From Variovorax sp. S12S4 (lineage in GTDB: Bacteria; Pseudomonadota; Gammaproteobacteria; Burkholderiales; Burkholderiaceae_C): a stretch of DNA of 64,000 bases. The stretch lies in NCBI RefSeq assembly GCF_023195515.1, contig NZ_JALPKR020000002.1:930001-994000 (forward strand), written 5' to 3'. Positions 16,498 to 26,058 of this stretch are shown here, piece by piece. Every line of letters begins with the position of its first letter. Positions within the stretch are counted from its first letter, which is position 1. The notes under the pieces were generated by a model. That model had not been told where the DNA came from, did no database searches, and saw only the letters and a program-made list of their open reading frames with translations. The position numbers and the translations under genes are program-made.

Positions 16498-17094
16498 ATG
16501 GCGTTCGTCGAACCTGTCACGCTGAAGGCGCGCGACCTGGCCCTGGTGCCGCTGTCGCTCGACCATGAAGAGGGCCTGCGCGCCGCCGCGGCCGACGGCG
16601 AGCTCTGGAAGCTGCGCATCACCTCCGTGCCCGAGCCGCACGAAACCCGCGCCTACATCGAAGCCGCCTTGCAGGGGCGCGAAGCCGGCCACCGCTTTGC
16701 CTTTGCCGTGACCGAGGCCGAAACCGGCACCGTGCTCGGCAGCACCAGCTTTCACGACATCCTGCCGGCCGTGAAGCGGGTGGAGATCGGCTACACGTGG
16801 TATGCCAAGCGCTGCCAGCGCACGCACGTCAACACCACCTGCAAGCTGCTCATGCTGACGCATGCCTTCGATACCCTCGGCTGCAACGTGGTGGGCTGGC
16901 GCACCGACAATTTCAACTTCGCTTCGCAGCAAGCCATCGAGCGGCTCGGCGCGAAGAAAGACGGCGTGATTCGCGGTCACGCCATGCGCCGCGACGGCAC
17001 GATCCGCGACACGGTCATGTACAGCCTGCGCTCGGGCGAGTGGCCGGACGTGAAGGCCCAGCTGCTCTACCTGCTCGACAAGCCGCGAAGCTGA
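16498..17094 (+). CDS. GNAT-family N-acetyltransferase (RimJ/RimL type)
   Basis: A 198-residue acetyltransferase. Typical elements are LRITSVPEPHETRAYIEAAL, the beta strand with FAFAVTEAETGTVLGSTSF, VEIGYTWYAKRCQRTHVNT (acetyl-CoA-binding region) and VGWRTDNFNFASQQAIERLGAKKDG. RimJ/RimL relatives modify protein N termini, but many act on small molecules or other proteins. The substrate here is unknown. It sits in the MoxR-VWA cluster. Confidence 0.88.
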   Translation: MAFVEPVTLKARDLALVPLSLDHEEGLRAAAADGELWKLRITSVPEPHETRAYIEAALQGREAGHRFAFAVTEAETGTVLGSTSFHDILPAVKRVEIGYTWYAKRCQRTHVNTTCKLLMLTHAFDTLGCNVVGWRTDNFNFASQQAIERLGAKKDGVIRGHAMRRDGTIRDTVMYSLRSGEWPDVKAQLLYLLDKPRS

Positions 17095-17124
17095 AGCGAA
17101 GTTCAAGGAAAGAAAAGCCCGACC

Positions 17125-18312
17125 ATGCTGATCGATTTCTTCTACACCCTGCGCTCGGCCAAGCTGCCGGTGTCGGTCAAGGAATACCTCACGCTGCTCG
17201 AGGCGCTGCAGGCCGATGTGGTGGGGCCCAATTCCGACGGCGCCTACGGCATCGACGACTTCTACTATCTCTCGCGCACCGCGCTCGTCAAGGACGAGAA
17301 GCACTACGACAAGTTCGACCGCGCCTTTGCCGCCTACTTCAAGGGCGTGGAAATGCTGGCCGACTTCACCAAGGAAGTGCCGCTCGACTGGCTGCGCAAG
17401 ACACTGGAACGGGAATTCACCGCCGAGGAAAAAGCCAAGATCGAGAAGATGGGCTGGGACGAGCTCATGGAAACGCTCAAGAAGCGCTTCGAAGAGCAGA
17501 AAGAGCGCCACGAGGGCGGCAACAAGTGGATCGGCACCGGCGGCACCTCGCCCTTCGGCCACGGCGGCTACAACCCGCAGGGCATTCGCATCGGCGGCGC
17601 GGGCAAGAACAAGAGCGCCGTGAAGGTGTGGGACCAGCGCGCCTACAAGGACTACGACGACAGCCAGGAGCTGGGCACGCGCAACATCAAGGTGGCGCTG
17701 CGGCGCCTGCGCAAGTTTGCGCGCGAAGGCCACGACGAAGAGCTGGACCTGGACGACACCATCCACTCCACCGCGGCCAATGCGGGCTACCTCGACATCA
17801 AGATGCGGCCGGAGCGCCACAACAACGTGAAGGTGCTGCTGCTGATGGACGTGGGCGGCACCATGGACGAGCACATCCAGCGCGTGGAAGAGCTGTTCTC
17901 GGCCGTGAAGACCGAGTTCAAGCACCTGGAGTTCTACTACTTCCACAACTGCGTGTACGACTTCATGTGGAAGAACAACAAGCGCCGCTTCTCCGAGAAG
18001 TTCGCAACCTGGGACATCCTGCGCAAGTACAACAAGGACTACAAGCTCATCTTCGTCGGCGACGCGACCATGAGCCCGTACGAAATCCTGCAGCCCGGCG
18101 GCAGCGTCGAATACAACAACGAGGAAGCCGGCGCCGAGTGGATCCAGCGCCTGACGCACACCTTCCCCAAGTTCGCCTGGATCAACCCGGAGCCGCAAGG
18201 CGTGTGGCAATACCGCCAGAGCATTGCGGTGATGCAGCAGCTCATGTCCAACCGCATGTACCCGCTCACGCTGCGGGGCCTCGAAGAAGCAATGCGAATG
18301 CTTTCGAAGTAA
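17125..18312 (+). CDS. VWA-domain protein, CoxE-like, partner of MoxR
   Basis: A 395-residue protein of the VWA/CoxE-like type often paired with MoxR ATPases in metal-centre or complex maturation. The N-terminal part is helical with a central QAD/His-rich region; the VWA domain lies near residues 225-395. The metal site reads LLMDVGGTMD, which departs from the DxSxS MIDAS pattern (Gly replaces the first Ser), as in many CoxE relatives. The sequence also has many conserved aromatic residues (LEFYYFHNCVYDFMWKNNKR). Confidence 0.88.
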   Translation: MLIDFFYTLRSAKLPVSVKEYLTLLEALQADVVGPNSDGAYGIDDFYYLSRTALVKDEKHYDKFDRAFAAYFKGVEMLADFTKEVPLDWLRKTLEREFTAEEKAKIEKMGWDELMETLKKRFEEQKERHEGGNKWIGTGGTSPFGHGGYNPQGIRIGGAGKNKSAVKVWDQRAYKDYDDSQELGTRNIKVALRRLRKFAREGHDEELDLDDTIHSTAANAGYLDIKMRPERHNNVKVLLLMDVGGTMDEHIQRVEELFSAVKTEFKHLEFYYFHNCVYDFMWKNNKRRFSEKFATWDILRKYNKDYKLIFVGDATMSPYEILQPGGSVEYNNEEAGAEWIQRLTHTFPKFAWINPEPQGVWQYRQSIAVMQQLMSNRMYPLTLRGLEEAMRMLSK

Positions 18313-18384
18313 GCCCGCGTGGGTGGGGCCGACCTGTTTCCGGATGCTTCCAAAGCCCGCTCGCCTTGCTGTCAAAATCCGCCC

Positions 18385-20322
18385 ATGTTCAGGGTGGTTC
18401 CAGTCTTTGCGCCGGCGTGGTTGCCGGCTTTGCTTTTTTGCGGCGTCCTGCTTTTGCAGGGGTGCAGTCTGCTGCCCAAGAAAGACGCAGCCAAGGACAC
18501 CCCCTCCCCCGTGCTGGTGCGCAACGGCGACACCGCGGCTACAGCCGCTGATGAAGGCACCAAGGAAGGCGAGAAGCGCGGCCGGCGCGATGCCTTCACC
18601 GTGGATGTTCGCGGGCCCGCCGCGGTGCGCGAATACCTCTCGCTGCACCTGGACATCCAGCGCTACCGCACGCTCGACGACCTGGGCGCCACCGAGATCT
18701 CGCGGCTCATGGTGGCCGCGGAAGCCAATGCCCGCGAACTGCTCGGCACGCTGGGCTACTTCACGCCCACGCTGACGCTGGAACTCAACGAAACGCCGGC
18801 CAGCACCAAGGCCCCGCGCGAGATCGTCATTACCGTGGCGCCCGGCGAGCTCACCCGCGTGAGCACGGTGCAGATCAGCTACGGCGGCCAGATTGCCAGC
18901 GACCCCACCGCCGAAGCCCAGCGCGATTCGATACGCACCGCCTGGGCGCTGCGGGCCGGCCAACCCTTCACGCAGCAGGGCTGGGACAACGCCAAGAACA
19001 CCGCCTTGCGCAGCCTCACGGCCAAGCGCTTTCCCATCGGCAGCATCGAGGTGAGCCGCGCCGAGGTCGATGCCGACCGGCAGGAGGTGCGGCTCAGCGT
19101 CACCTACCAATCGGGGCCGGCCTACCGCTTCGGCCCGCTCGTGCTGCGCGGCGTCGAGCGCTACGACGCGGACGGCGCGCGCCGCATCGCGCAGCTTCCG
19201 ACCGGCACCGACTACGACCAGCAGAAGCTGCTCGATGCCCAGCAGCGCCTGGCCAGCAGCGGTTACTACGACTCGGTGTTCCTCACGCTCGACACCGAAA
19301 GCGGCACGCCGCTGGCCGCTCCCGTGATCGCGCAATTGCGCGAAGCCCCCATGCAGAAGGTGGTGCTGGGCGCCGGCTTCACCACCGACAACGGTCCGCG
19401 GCTGTCGGTGGACCACATCCACAACCGCCTGCCGCTGCTCGGCTGGCGCGCGGTGTCGCGCCTGTCGGTCGACCGGGACATCAAGTCGCTGGGCACGGAA
19501 TGGAACGGCATTCCCGACGACACCGGCTGGCGCTGGTTTGCCGGCGCCGAACTCAAGAGCGAAACCTCGGGCAGCTATGTGGTCGACAGCGGCCGCGTGC
19601 GCAGCGGGCGCAACAAGTCGAGCGGCCACATCGACCGCAGCTACTTCCTGCAGTACGACTACGCGCAGAACCGCGGCACCAACGCCCCGCCCTCCGCCTC
19701 CGCCGTCACTGCCAACTGGGGCTGGACCGGCCGCTACTTCGACGACAACGCCGCGCCCACGCGCGGCTACGGCCTGGCGCTCGAGCTTGCCGCGGGCTAC
19801 ACGCTGACGGGCGAACAAGTGCCTTTCACGCGCACCTATGCGCGCTGGCTGGGCGTGCTGCCGCTGGGCTTTGGAAACGGACAGGACGCCGCCACGCTCG
19901 CGCGCCGCAGCCGGCTCCAGCTGCGCGCCGAAGCCGGTGCTGTGTCCGCCAAGGAAAGCGCACAGATCCCCTCCACGCTGATGTTCCTGACCGGCGGCGA
20001 CACCACGGTGCGCGGCTACAGCTACCGCCAGATCGGCACCGTGCGCAGCGACGGGCAAATCGTGGCAGGCCGCTACCTCGGCGTGATGAGCCTCGAATGG
20101 CAGCGGCCCTTCGTCTACAACGACAAGCTCACCGAGTGGGAAAGCACCGTCTTCGTCGACGCGGGTGCGGTCGCCGACAAGCCCGGGGAGCTCAAGCCCA
20201 AGGTTGGCGTGGGCGTGGGTGCGCGCTGGCGCAGCCCCGTGGGGCCGGTGCAGGCCGACCTTGCCTACGGCGTGGACACGAAGAAGTTCCGCCTTCACTT
20301 CCGCCTGGGCTTTACCTTTTGA
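18385..20322 (+). CDS. tamA: TamA: outer-membrane Omp85-family barrel
   Basis: Outer membrane component of the translocation and assembly module. It has 645 residues: a signal sequence with possible lipobox LLQGC, about three POTRA-like units (60-290), and a C-terminal 16-strand barrel with the Omp85 motif LMFLTGGDTTVRGYSYR (residues about 530-546) and terminal FRLHFRLGFTF. The lipobox is unusual for TamA, so N-terminal lipidation is possible but unproven. The ATG at 18385 is the first with signal-like sequence. It is followed by tamB after 14 bases. Confidence 0.92.
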   Translation: MFRVVPVFAPAWLPALLFCGVLLLQGCSLLPKKDAAKDTPSPVLVRNGDTAATAADEGTKEGEKRGRRDAFTVDVRGPAAVREYLSLHLDIQRYRTLDDLGATEISRLMVAAEANARELLGTLGYFTPTLTLELNETPASTKAPREIVITVAPGELTRVSTVQISYGGQIASDPTAEAQRDSIRTAWALRAGQPFTQQGWDNAKNTALRSLTAKRFPIGSIEVSRAEVDADRQEVRLSVTYQSGPAYRFGPLVLRGVERYDADGARRIAQLPTGTDYDQQKLLDAQQRLASSGYYDSVFLTLDTESGTPLAAPVIAQLREAPMQKVVLGAGFTTDNGPRLSVDHIHNRLPLLGWRAVSRLSVDRDIKSLGTEWNGIPDDTGWRWFAGAELKSETSGSYVVDSGRVRSGRNKSSGHIDRSYFLQYDYAQNRGTNAPPSASAVTANWGWTGRYFDDNAAPTRGYGLALELAAGYTLTGEQVPFTRTYARWLGVLPLGFGNGQDAATLARRSRLQLRAEAGAVSAKESAQIPSTLMFLTGGDTTVRGYSYRQIGTVRSDGQIVAGRYLGVMSLEWQRPFVYNDKLTEWESTVFVDAGAVADKPGELKPKVGVGVGARWRSPVGPVQADLAYGVDTKKFRLHFRLGFTF

Positions 20323-20336
20323 CCCAGCACGCACGG

Positions 20337-23300
20337 ATGCAGACAGACGCCGAACCCCAGCCAGACAAGGCAGCGCCGCGCGCACGGCGCTCGCGCACGC
20401 GCCGGGTGCTGCGTGGGCTGGGCTGGACCGCCGCGGGCCTGCTCGCGCTGGTGCTTGTGCTGGGCGCGGGTACCTGGTGGTGGCTCGGCTCCAACCAGTC
20501 GCTGGCATTCGCGCTTGCCAAGGCCGCGCACTACCTGCCCGCCGGCCAGACGCTCGAAAGCCGCGACGTCACGGGCTCGCTACGCACCGGTGGGCGCATC
20601 GGCTGGCTGCGCTGGCAAAGCGAGAAATTGGCTGTGGAGGTGCACGAGGCGGACATCGGCTGGCAGCTCGCGCCACTCTTCAAGCGCAAGCTGCAACTCG
20701 GCGAAGTGCACGCGGCGCGGCTCGTCATCGAAAAGCGCGGCCCGCCGAGCGACACGCCCACCGAGCCGCTCGAGCAGCTCGCGCTACCCATCGAGGTCGA
20801 CGTGCCGTTTCGCATCGACCAACTGCAGTGGAGCGGCCCGCCCGCGCTCCAGGCCAACCAGCTCGCGGGCAGCTATCGCTATACCGGCGCCGAGCATCAG
20901 CTGGAGGTCAAGGGCGTCGACATTGCCGAAGGCCACTACAGCGCGCGCGTGAAGCTGCAGGGCCCCGCGCCCATGGCGATCGACGCCACGCTGAACGGCC
21001 GCGTGAAGGCACCGCTGGCAGAAGGACGCAGCATCGACGTGCTGGCGCAAGCGGCCATCAAGGGCACGCTTGCCGGCACCGATGCGCGGCTGCAAGTCGC
21101 CGCCGAACTGAAGCCGGCCGAGCCCGCCGCGGAAGACCCGATGGAAGCGAAGCTGCAGGCCAACATCGCACCGTGGCTGCCGCAGCCCGTCATCGACGCC
21201 AAGGCCGACCTGCGCAACGTGGATGCGACCGCCCTGTGGCCCGGCGCACCGCGCACGCGCCTGACCGGCACGGTCGAACTGCAGCCCGACGCGGCCACCG
21301 GCGCATCGGCCTGGCTGGCCTCGGCCAGCATCCGCAACGCGGTGCCCGGGCCCTGGGACAAGGGCGCGCTGCCGCTCGAGCAGGTGGAAGCGCGCGTAGG
21401 CTTCGACGGCACCAACTGGACCATTCCCAATGCCGTGGTGCGCGCAGGCGGCGGCCGCATCGAAGCGGAGGGCCGCTGGAGCCCCGCCCCCGCGCCATGG
21501 CAAGTGCGCGCCACGGTGCGCGGTGTGCGCGCAGGCCTGCTGCACAGCGAGCTGTCGGGCGCGCCCATCAGCGGCACGGCGACGGCGCAGCAGCGCGAAG
21601 ACACCATCGGCTTCGACCTGGCACTGCGGGCCGAAGGCGGCGCCGGCAGCAAGGCGATGCCCGGCTTCGGCCTGGACCGCGCGCTTGCGCAGGGCCAATG
21701 GAAGAACCAGGTGCTCGACCTGCGCACGTTGCGCCTGGAGGCTGAAGGCGCCAGCATCGCAGGCAAGCTGCAGGTGCGCGTGGCCGAGCAGGCCGCGAGC
21801 GGCAAGCTCGACTTGGCGTTGCCGGGCGGCGGCGCGCAGCTCGAAGGCCGCATCGCGCCGTCGCAGGGCGGCGGCGACATCAAGGCACGCATCGACGACG
21901 CCGACGCGGTGCAGCGCTGGATCGAGGGCCTGCCCGAAATGGCGAACGTGTTCGCCGGCAAGACGGCCAAGGGCTCCGCGCAGTTGGACGCCAGCTGGCA
22001 GGGCGGCTGGCAGACCATTCAGCGACGGCTCGAGAACCCCGGTGCGCCGGCCCAGCGCGGCGCGGTGGAACCGAGCATCAAGGCCACGCTCGGCGTGCCG
22101 CGCCTCGATCTGCACATGCCGGCGGCCAACGCCAATGCCAATGCCAATGCGGCAGCCACCGCGGTTCAATTGAAGGACGTGCATGCCACCCTCGACGGCA
22201 GCCTGACGCAGGCCACGCTCGCGATGCAGGGCGAGGCCACCACCGGCACGCAAAGGCTCACGCTCGACGCCCGCGCGAGCGGCGGCATTGCGGGCCCCAA
22301 CCATTGGCGCGCTGCCCTTGCCAGCCTGCGGCTGCAGGCCCAGGACAGCGCGCGGGTCAACACCGCGGGCACCACCGCCGCACCGTGGACCGTGGAGCTC
22401 GGCCGCGAAGTCACCGCCACCATCAGGACGAGCGGGAGCGGCACCACCAGCCGGCTCGACCTGGAGGCCTCCGCGGCCGAGGCCACGCTGCGCGGCCCGG
22501 CGCCCGGCACCGTTCGCATCGAATGGCAGCCGCTGCGCTTCACCCGCAGCGGCGCGGGGCCCAACCAGGCTTTTCGCGTGCAGTCGAAGGGCAAGCTGCA
22601 GGGCCTGCCGATGGCATGGGCCGAGGCTTTCGGCGCCAGCACCACCTTGAATGAACTGGGCGTGAGCGGCGACCTGATGTTCGACGGCGACTGGGACATC
22701 GATGCCGGCGACACGCTGCGCGCGCACGCGCGGCTCGCGCGCCAGAGCGGCGACATCCGCGTGCAGGCCGGCGAAGCGGCCTTGGTCACGCGCATCACCA
22801 GCCGCGGCACCGGCACGGCCAGCGAGCGCACGATGAACTCCGCCACCGCCGGCGCGGAGGCACCCAGCACGCCCGCCGGCCTGCGCCAGGCCGAGCTGCG
22901 GCTCGATGCGCAAGGCCAGGCCGTGCGCGCCACCCTGGCGTGGGACAGCGAGCGCGCCGGAAAGATCAATGCCGAGCTGAACACGCGCATGCAGCAGCGC
23001 GCGGACGGCTGGCAATGGGCAGCCGATGCGCCGCTGGCCGGCAACATCAAGGCCACGCTGCCCAACCTCGGCGTGTGGTCGATGCTCGCGCCGCCCGGCT
23101 GGCGCGTGGCCGGCACGCTGGATGCGGACGCTGTTCTGGCGGGCAACCGCGCGGCACCGCGCTGGAACGGCACGCTCGGCGCCGACAAGCTTGCGCTGCG
23201 CGCGCCGGTCGAAGGGCTGGACCTGCGCGACGGCCGCCTGCGCGCCTCGCTCACGGGCGAGCGCATCGAGATCACCGAATTCACGCTGAAGGGCGGCGCC

Positions 23301-24440
23301 GGCAGCACCGCGCGCATTGCGGGCCAGAGCGGCAACCGCAGCACGGCGGCCAGCGAAGCTGGCACCGACGGCGGCTCGCTCACCGCGCGCGGCGACATCG
23401 GCTGGGGCGCGGCCAGTTCGTCGAGCACGGGCATCCGCATGGCCCTGCAGGCCGACCTGCGCGCGCTGCGCGTGCTGGTGCGCACCGATCGGCAAGTCAC
23501 GCTCTCGGGCAACCTGCAGGCGCGGCTCGACAACGGCCAGTTCAACGTGCGCGGCAAGCTCAAGACCGACCGCGCCGTGATCATCCTGCCCGACGAGACC
23601 GCACCCAGCCTGGGCTCCGACGTGGTCGTGCGCTCCGCCGCCAAGGACCGGGAGGCGGCCGAGCAGGCCCAGCGCGATGCCGCGCGCAACGAGGCGCAGG
23701 CCGCCAAGCCGCAGACGGCGAAACCGCCCGACATCGTGGTGAACTTCGACCTGGGCGACGACTTCGCGGTGCAGGGCCGCGGCATCACGACGCGGCTCGA
23801 AGGCGATCTGGAAATCCGCAGCAACCGGCTCAATGCGCCGCCGCGCATCACCGGCGAGGTCAGGACCGTCAAGGGCCAGTACCGCGCCTACGGACAGCAG
23901 CTCGATGTCGAAACAGGCCTCGCGCGCTTCAACGGCCCGTTCGACAATCCGTCGCTCGACATCCTCGCCATTCGGCCCAACATCTCGCAGCGCGCCGGCG
24001 TGCAGATCACGGGCACCGCGCAGTCGCCGCGCGTCAAGCTCTATTCCGAGCCCGCGCTGTCGGATGCGGAAACCCTTTCGTGGGTGGTGCTGGGCCGCGC
24101 ATCGGCCACCAGCGGCGGCGAATCGGCATTGCTGCAGCAGGCGGCTCTCGCGTTGATCGGCCATGTGAGCAAGAGCGGGAGCGGCGGCAGCCTGGCCAGC
24201 CGCTTCGGCCTGGACGAACTCGGCTTCAAGGGGCCGGGCAACGGCGGCGACCTGCGCGAGTCGGCGGTGACGCTCGGCAAGCGGCTGTCGAAGGATTTCT
24301 ACCTCACCTACGAGCGCAGCGTGGGCGGCACCTTCGGCACCCTTTTCATCTTCTACGACCTGACGCAGCGGCTCACGTTGCGCGGGCAGGCCGGCCAGAC
24401 GAGCGGGCTCGACCTGATCTACACGCTGAAGTACGACTGA
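20337..24440 (+). CDS. tamB: TamB: large inner-membrane-anchored periplasmic bridge protein (DUF490)
   Basis: A 1367-residue AsmA-like/TamB protein. One N-terminal membrane anchor (about 25-50, WTAAGLLALVLVLGAGTWWWL) is followed by a very long beta-helical periplasmic region and the C-terminal TamB domain with SWVVLGRASATSGGESALL and YLTYERSVGGTFGTLFIFYDL. With TamA it bridges the inner and outer membrane and assists insertion of outer membrane proteins or lipid traffic. A length of about 1300-1400 is normal. The beginning carries a run of basic residues. Confidence 0.93.
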   Translation: MQTDAEPQPDKAAPRARRSRTRRVLRGLGWTAAGLLALVLVLGAGTWWWLGSNQSLAFALAKAAHYLPAGQTLESRDVTGSLRTGGRIGWLRWQSEKLAVEVHEADIGWQLAPLFKRKLQLGEVHAARLVIEKRGPPSDTPTEPLEQLALPIEVDVPFRIDQLQWSGPPALQANQLAGSYRYTGAEHQLEVKGVDIAEGHYSARVKLQGPAPMAIDATLNGRVKAPLAEGRSIDVLAQAAIKGTLAGTDARLQVAAELKPAEPAAEDPMEAKLQANIAPWLPQPVIDAKADLRNVDATALWPGAPRTRLTGTVELQPDAATGASAWLASASIRNAVPGPWDKGALPLEQVEARVGFDGTNWTIPNAVVRAGGGRIEAEGRWSPAPAPWQVRATVRGVRAGLLHSELSGAPISGTATAQQREDTIGFDLALRAEGGAGSKAMPGFGLDRALAQGQWKNQVLDLRTLRLEAEGASIAGKLQVRVAEQAASGKLDLALPGGGAQLEGRIAPSQGGGDIKARIDDADAVQRWIEGLPEMANVFAGKTAKGSAQLDASWQGGWQTIQRRLENPGAPAQRGAVEPSIKATLGVPRLDLHMPAANANANANAAATAVQLKDVHATLDGSLTQATLAMQGEATTGTQRLTLDARASGGIAGPNHWRAALASLRLQAQDSARVNTAGTTAAPWTVELGREVTATIRTSGSGTTSRLDLEASAAEATLRGPAPGTVRIEWQPLRFTRSGAGPNQAFRVQSKGKLQGLPMAWAEAFGASTTLNELGVSGDLMFDGDWDIDAGDTLRAHARLARQSGDIRVQAGEAALVTRITSRGTGTASERTMNSATAGAEAPSTPAGLRQAELRLDAQGQAVRATLAWDSERAGKINAELNTRMQQRADGWQWAADAPLAGNIKATLPNLGVWSMLAPPGWRVAGTLDADAVLAGNRAAPRWNGTLGADKLALRAPVEGLDLRDGRLRASLTGERIEITEFTLKGGAGSTARIAGQSGNRSTAASEAGTDGGSLTARGDIGWGAASSSSTGIRMALQADLRALRVLVRTDRQVTLSGNLQARLDNGQFNVRGKLKTDRAVIILPDETAPSLGSDVVVRSAAKDREAAEQAQRDAARNEAQAAKPQTAKPPDIVVNFDLGDDFAVQGRGITTRLEGDLEIRSNRLNAPPRITGEVRTVKGQYRAYGQQLDVETGLARFNGPFDNPSLDILAIRPNISQRAGVQITGTAQSPRVKLYSEPALSDAETLSWVVLGRASATSGGESALLQQAALALIGHVSKSGSGGSLASRFGLDELGFKGPGNGGDLRESAVTLGKRLSKDFYLTYERSVGGTFGTLFIFYDLTQRLTLRGQAGQTSGLDLIYTLKYD

Positions 24441-24516
24441 GTCCGGGTCTGCCGCCTTGACCGCGGCAATCGCCAGGGATAAGAATCATCTGCGCCCTCC
24501 AATACAAGGAACGACG

Positions 24517-24822
24517 ATGCACGATGATGGAGACAAGGGCGAGTGTTCCCGGCTGGACCGTCAGAAGTACGACCCCCCTGGGTACTCGCGAACTACGTTC
24601 TTGCGCAACGCACTCCGCTGCGTGATTGCCGCCATTGCGGCGGGCGCCGCGGTGGCGTCCATCCCCTACTGGGGCGGCGATGACTTTCCGCTGATGGGCC
24701 TGATCGTCTACGTGGCCGGCATGGTGTTCATCGCCATGCCGCTGTGCCTTTACTACGAGTCGCTGCTCCAATCACACGAAGAGCGCGTGGAGCACGCAAG
24801 GCACACGCTCACGCCCACCTAG
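24517..24822 (+). CDS. Small two-pass membrane protein, unknown
   Basis: A 101-residue protein with AAGGAACGACG before the ATG. Two hydrophobic segments occur near residues 36-58 and 66-90, and the C-terminal tail is basic. No family is recognised. Its stop codon overlaps the stop of the convergent LysR gene, so transcripts collide there. Confidence 0.65.
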   Translation: MHDDGDKGECSRLDRQKYDPPGYSRTTFLRNALRCVIAAIAAGAAVASIPYWGGDDFPLMGLIVYVAGMVFIAMPLCLYYESLLQSHEERVEHARHTLTPT

Positions 24823-25679
24823 TCCGTATTGGCAGGCTTGGTCTTCACCACCTGCCTGAGGCCCGCCAGGGCGGGATCCACGATGGCTGCATCCGCGCCG
24901 ACCGCATACACCGCATAGGCCGGGTACAGAAACTCCGGCGTGTTGGGCACGCGGCGCAGCCGGCCCGATTCGAGATGGCTGCGCACCACGTCGTGCCTGA
25001 AGTAGCCCGTGCCGCCCGCGGCCAGCAAATACTCGCGGCCGAGCGGCCCCAGCCCCGCCATCACCGCCGCATTCGAGAGCTCCGGAAACGCGAGGCCGTG
25101 CTGCGCCGCGAACTCCGGGCCCCAGTCCACGTACACATAGTCTGCAGGCTTGGGCACGCGCGGGCGTTGCGCAGTGGTGACCATGACGAGCTTTTCTTCG
25201 ATGAGCAGCTCCACGCGCAGGCCGGGCCGCTGCTGCGGTGCATAGGCAATGGCAATGTCGAGCACTCCGGCCGCGACCTTGTCGAGCAGGTCGTGCGGAA
25301 AACCGACCTCGGTGCGAATGGCCAGGTGCGGCGCGGCGATGCGCATCCATAGAAGCCATTGCAGCAGCAGCGGGTCCCACAGGCTGATCTCGCAGCCGAT
25401 GGCGAGCACGGCGCGGCTGCCGCTTGGCACCGCGACCTGATGGCGCGCACGCTCCCACACCTGCACCAGCGTGGTGGCATGCGGCAAGAACTGCTCGCCT
25501 GCCGCGGTGAGCACCGCGCCGGCCTTGTTGCGCACGAAGAGGGGCCGGCCCAGCAGCTCTTCGAGCGTGCGCACACGCGCGCTCACCGAGGTCTGCGTCA
25601 CGTGCAGCCGCTCGGCGGCTCGCTGGAAGCTGCGCGTGTCCACGATCGCGAGAAAGGTCCGGGCCAGGTTGATGTCCAT
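24819..25679 (-). CDS. LysR-family transcriptional regulator, target unknown
   Basis: A 286-residue LTTR with an N-terminal helix-turn-helix (FQRAAERLHVTQTSVSARVRTLEELLG) and a substrate-binding domain with IGCEISLWDPLLL. GGAGG lies 7 bases before the ATG at 25679. The divergent neighbour is the 78-residue small gene at 25801, 121 bases away, and may be its target; that is only an inference from position. The effector is not known. Confidence 0.9.
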   Translation of the reverse strand: MDINLARTFLAIVDTRSFQRAAERLHVTQTSVSARVRTLEELLGRPLFVRNKAGAVLTAAGEQFLPHATTLVQVWERARHQVAVPSGSRAVLAIGCEISLWDPLLLQWLLWMRIAAPHLAIRTEVGFPHDLLDKVAAGVLDIAIAYAPQQRPGLRVELLIEEKLVMVTTAQRPRVPKPADYVYVDWGPEFAAQHGLAFPELSNAAVMAGLGPLGREYLLAAGGTGYFRHDVVRSHLESGRLRRVPNTPEFLYPAYAVYAVGADAAIVDPALAGLRQVVKTKPANTD

Positions 25680-25800
25680 CTCGGCGCCTCCAAGTTTCAA
25701 TGCATTATTTTTGCATTCAAATGGCAATTAATATCGTTTTACTTACTGCGAACGCAGCCGGAAGATCGGGGCATCCAAAAAGCAACCAAGGAGCTTCCGA

Positions 25801-26037
25801 ATGCCAACCCTTCGCCAACCGTTCCATGCTGCCGCTTCCGAGAGCTTTGCCGATGCGTTCAAGGCGCTTGTCGACGAAGCGCTGATGCTCGCCGAGGCCC
25901 TGCTGAGCCCGAACAAGATCATCGGCGAGGTGGAGCAGATGCGTTCGCTGCAAGTTGCGGCGGACAACATCGAAGCCACCGATCCGGTGCAAGCCGAAGC
26001 GCTGCGCTCGCGCGCCTCGCGCATCGGCCTGCGCTAA
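25801..26037 (+). CDS. Small conserved alpha-helical protein, paralogue of the one at 43355
   Basis: A 78-residue protein with AAGGAG 7 bases before the ATG. It has no signal peptide or long hydrophobic span. It shares the block ALLSPNKIIGEVEQMRSLQ with the protein at 43355-43594 (ALLSPGKIISEVEEMRALQ), then an I-E-(A/S)-(T/S)-D-P segment and the end SR(I/V)GLR. The family is unknown to me. The two copies are 17 kb apart and both lack homologous neighbours. Confidence 0.7.
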   Translation: MPTLRQPFHAAASESFADAFKALVDEALMLAEALLSPNKIIGEVEQMRSLQVAADNIEATDPVQAEALRSRASRIGLR

Positions 26038-26058
26038 CCCGCCAGCGGCCGCACGGTC

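Noticed and set aside
17125..18312. VWA protein as an integrin-like adhesin
   Set aside because: No signal peptide or anchor; the MoxR neighbour and CoxE-like pattern point to a cytoplasmic maturation role.
16474..20508. 1344-codon minus-strand frame across several genes
   Set aside because: It crosses four recognisable plus-strand genes and shows no domain; a shadow frame.
20784..24164. Large open frame on the minus strand opposite tamB
   Set aside because: His/Arg/Ala-rich composition typical of antisense frames in GC-rich DNA; tamB on the plus strand has clear domains.
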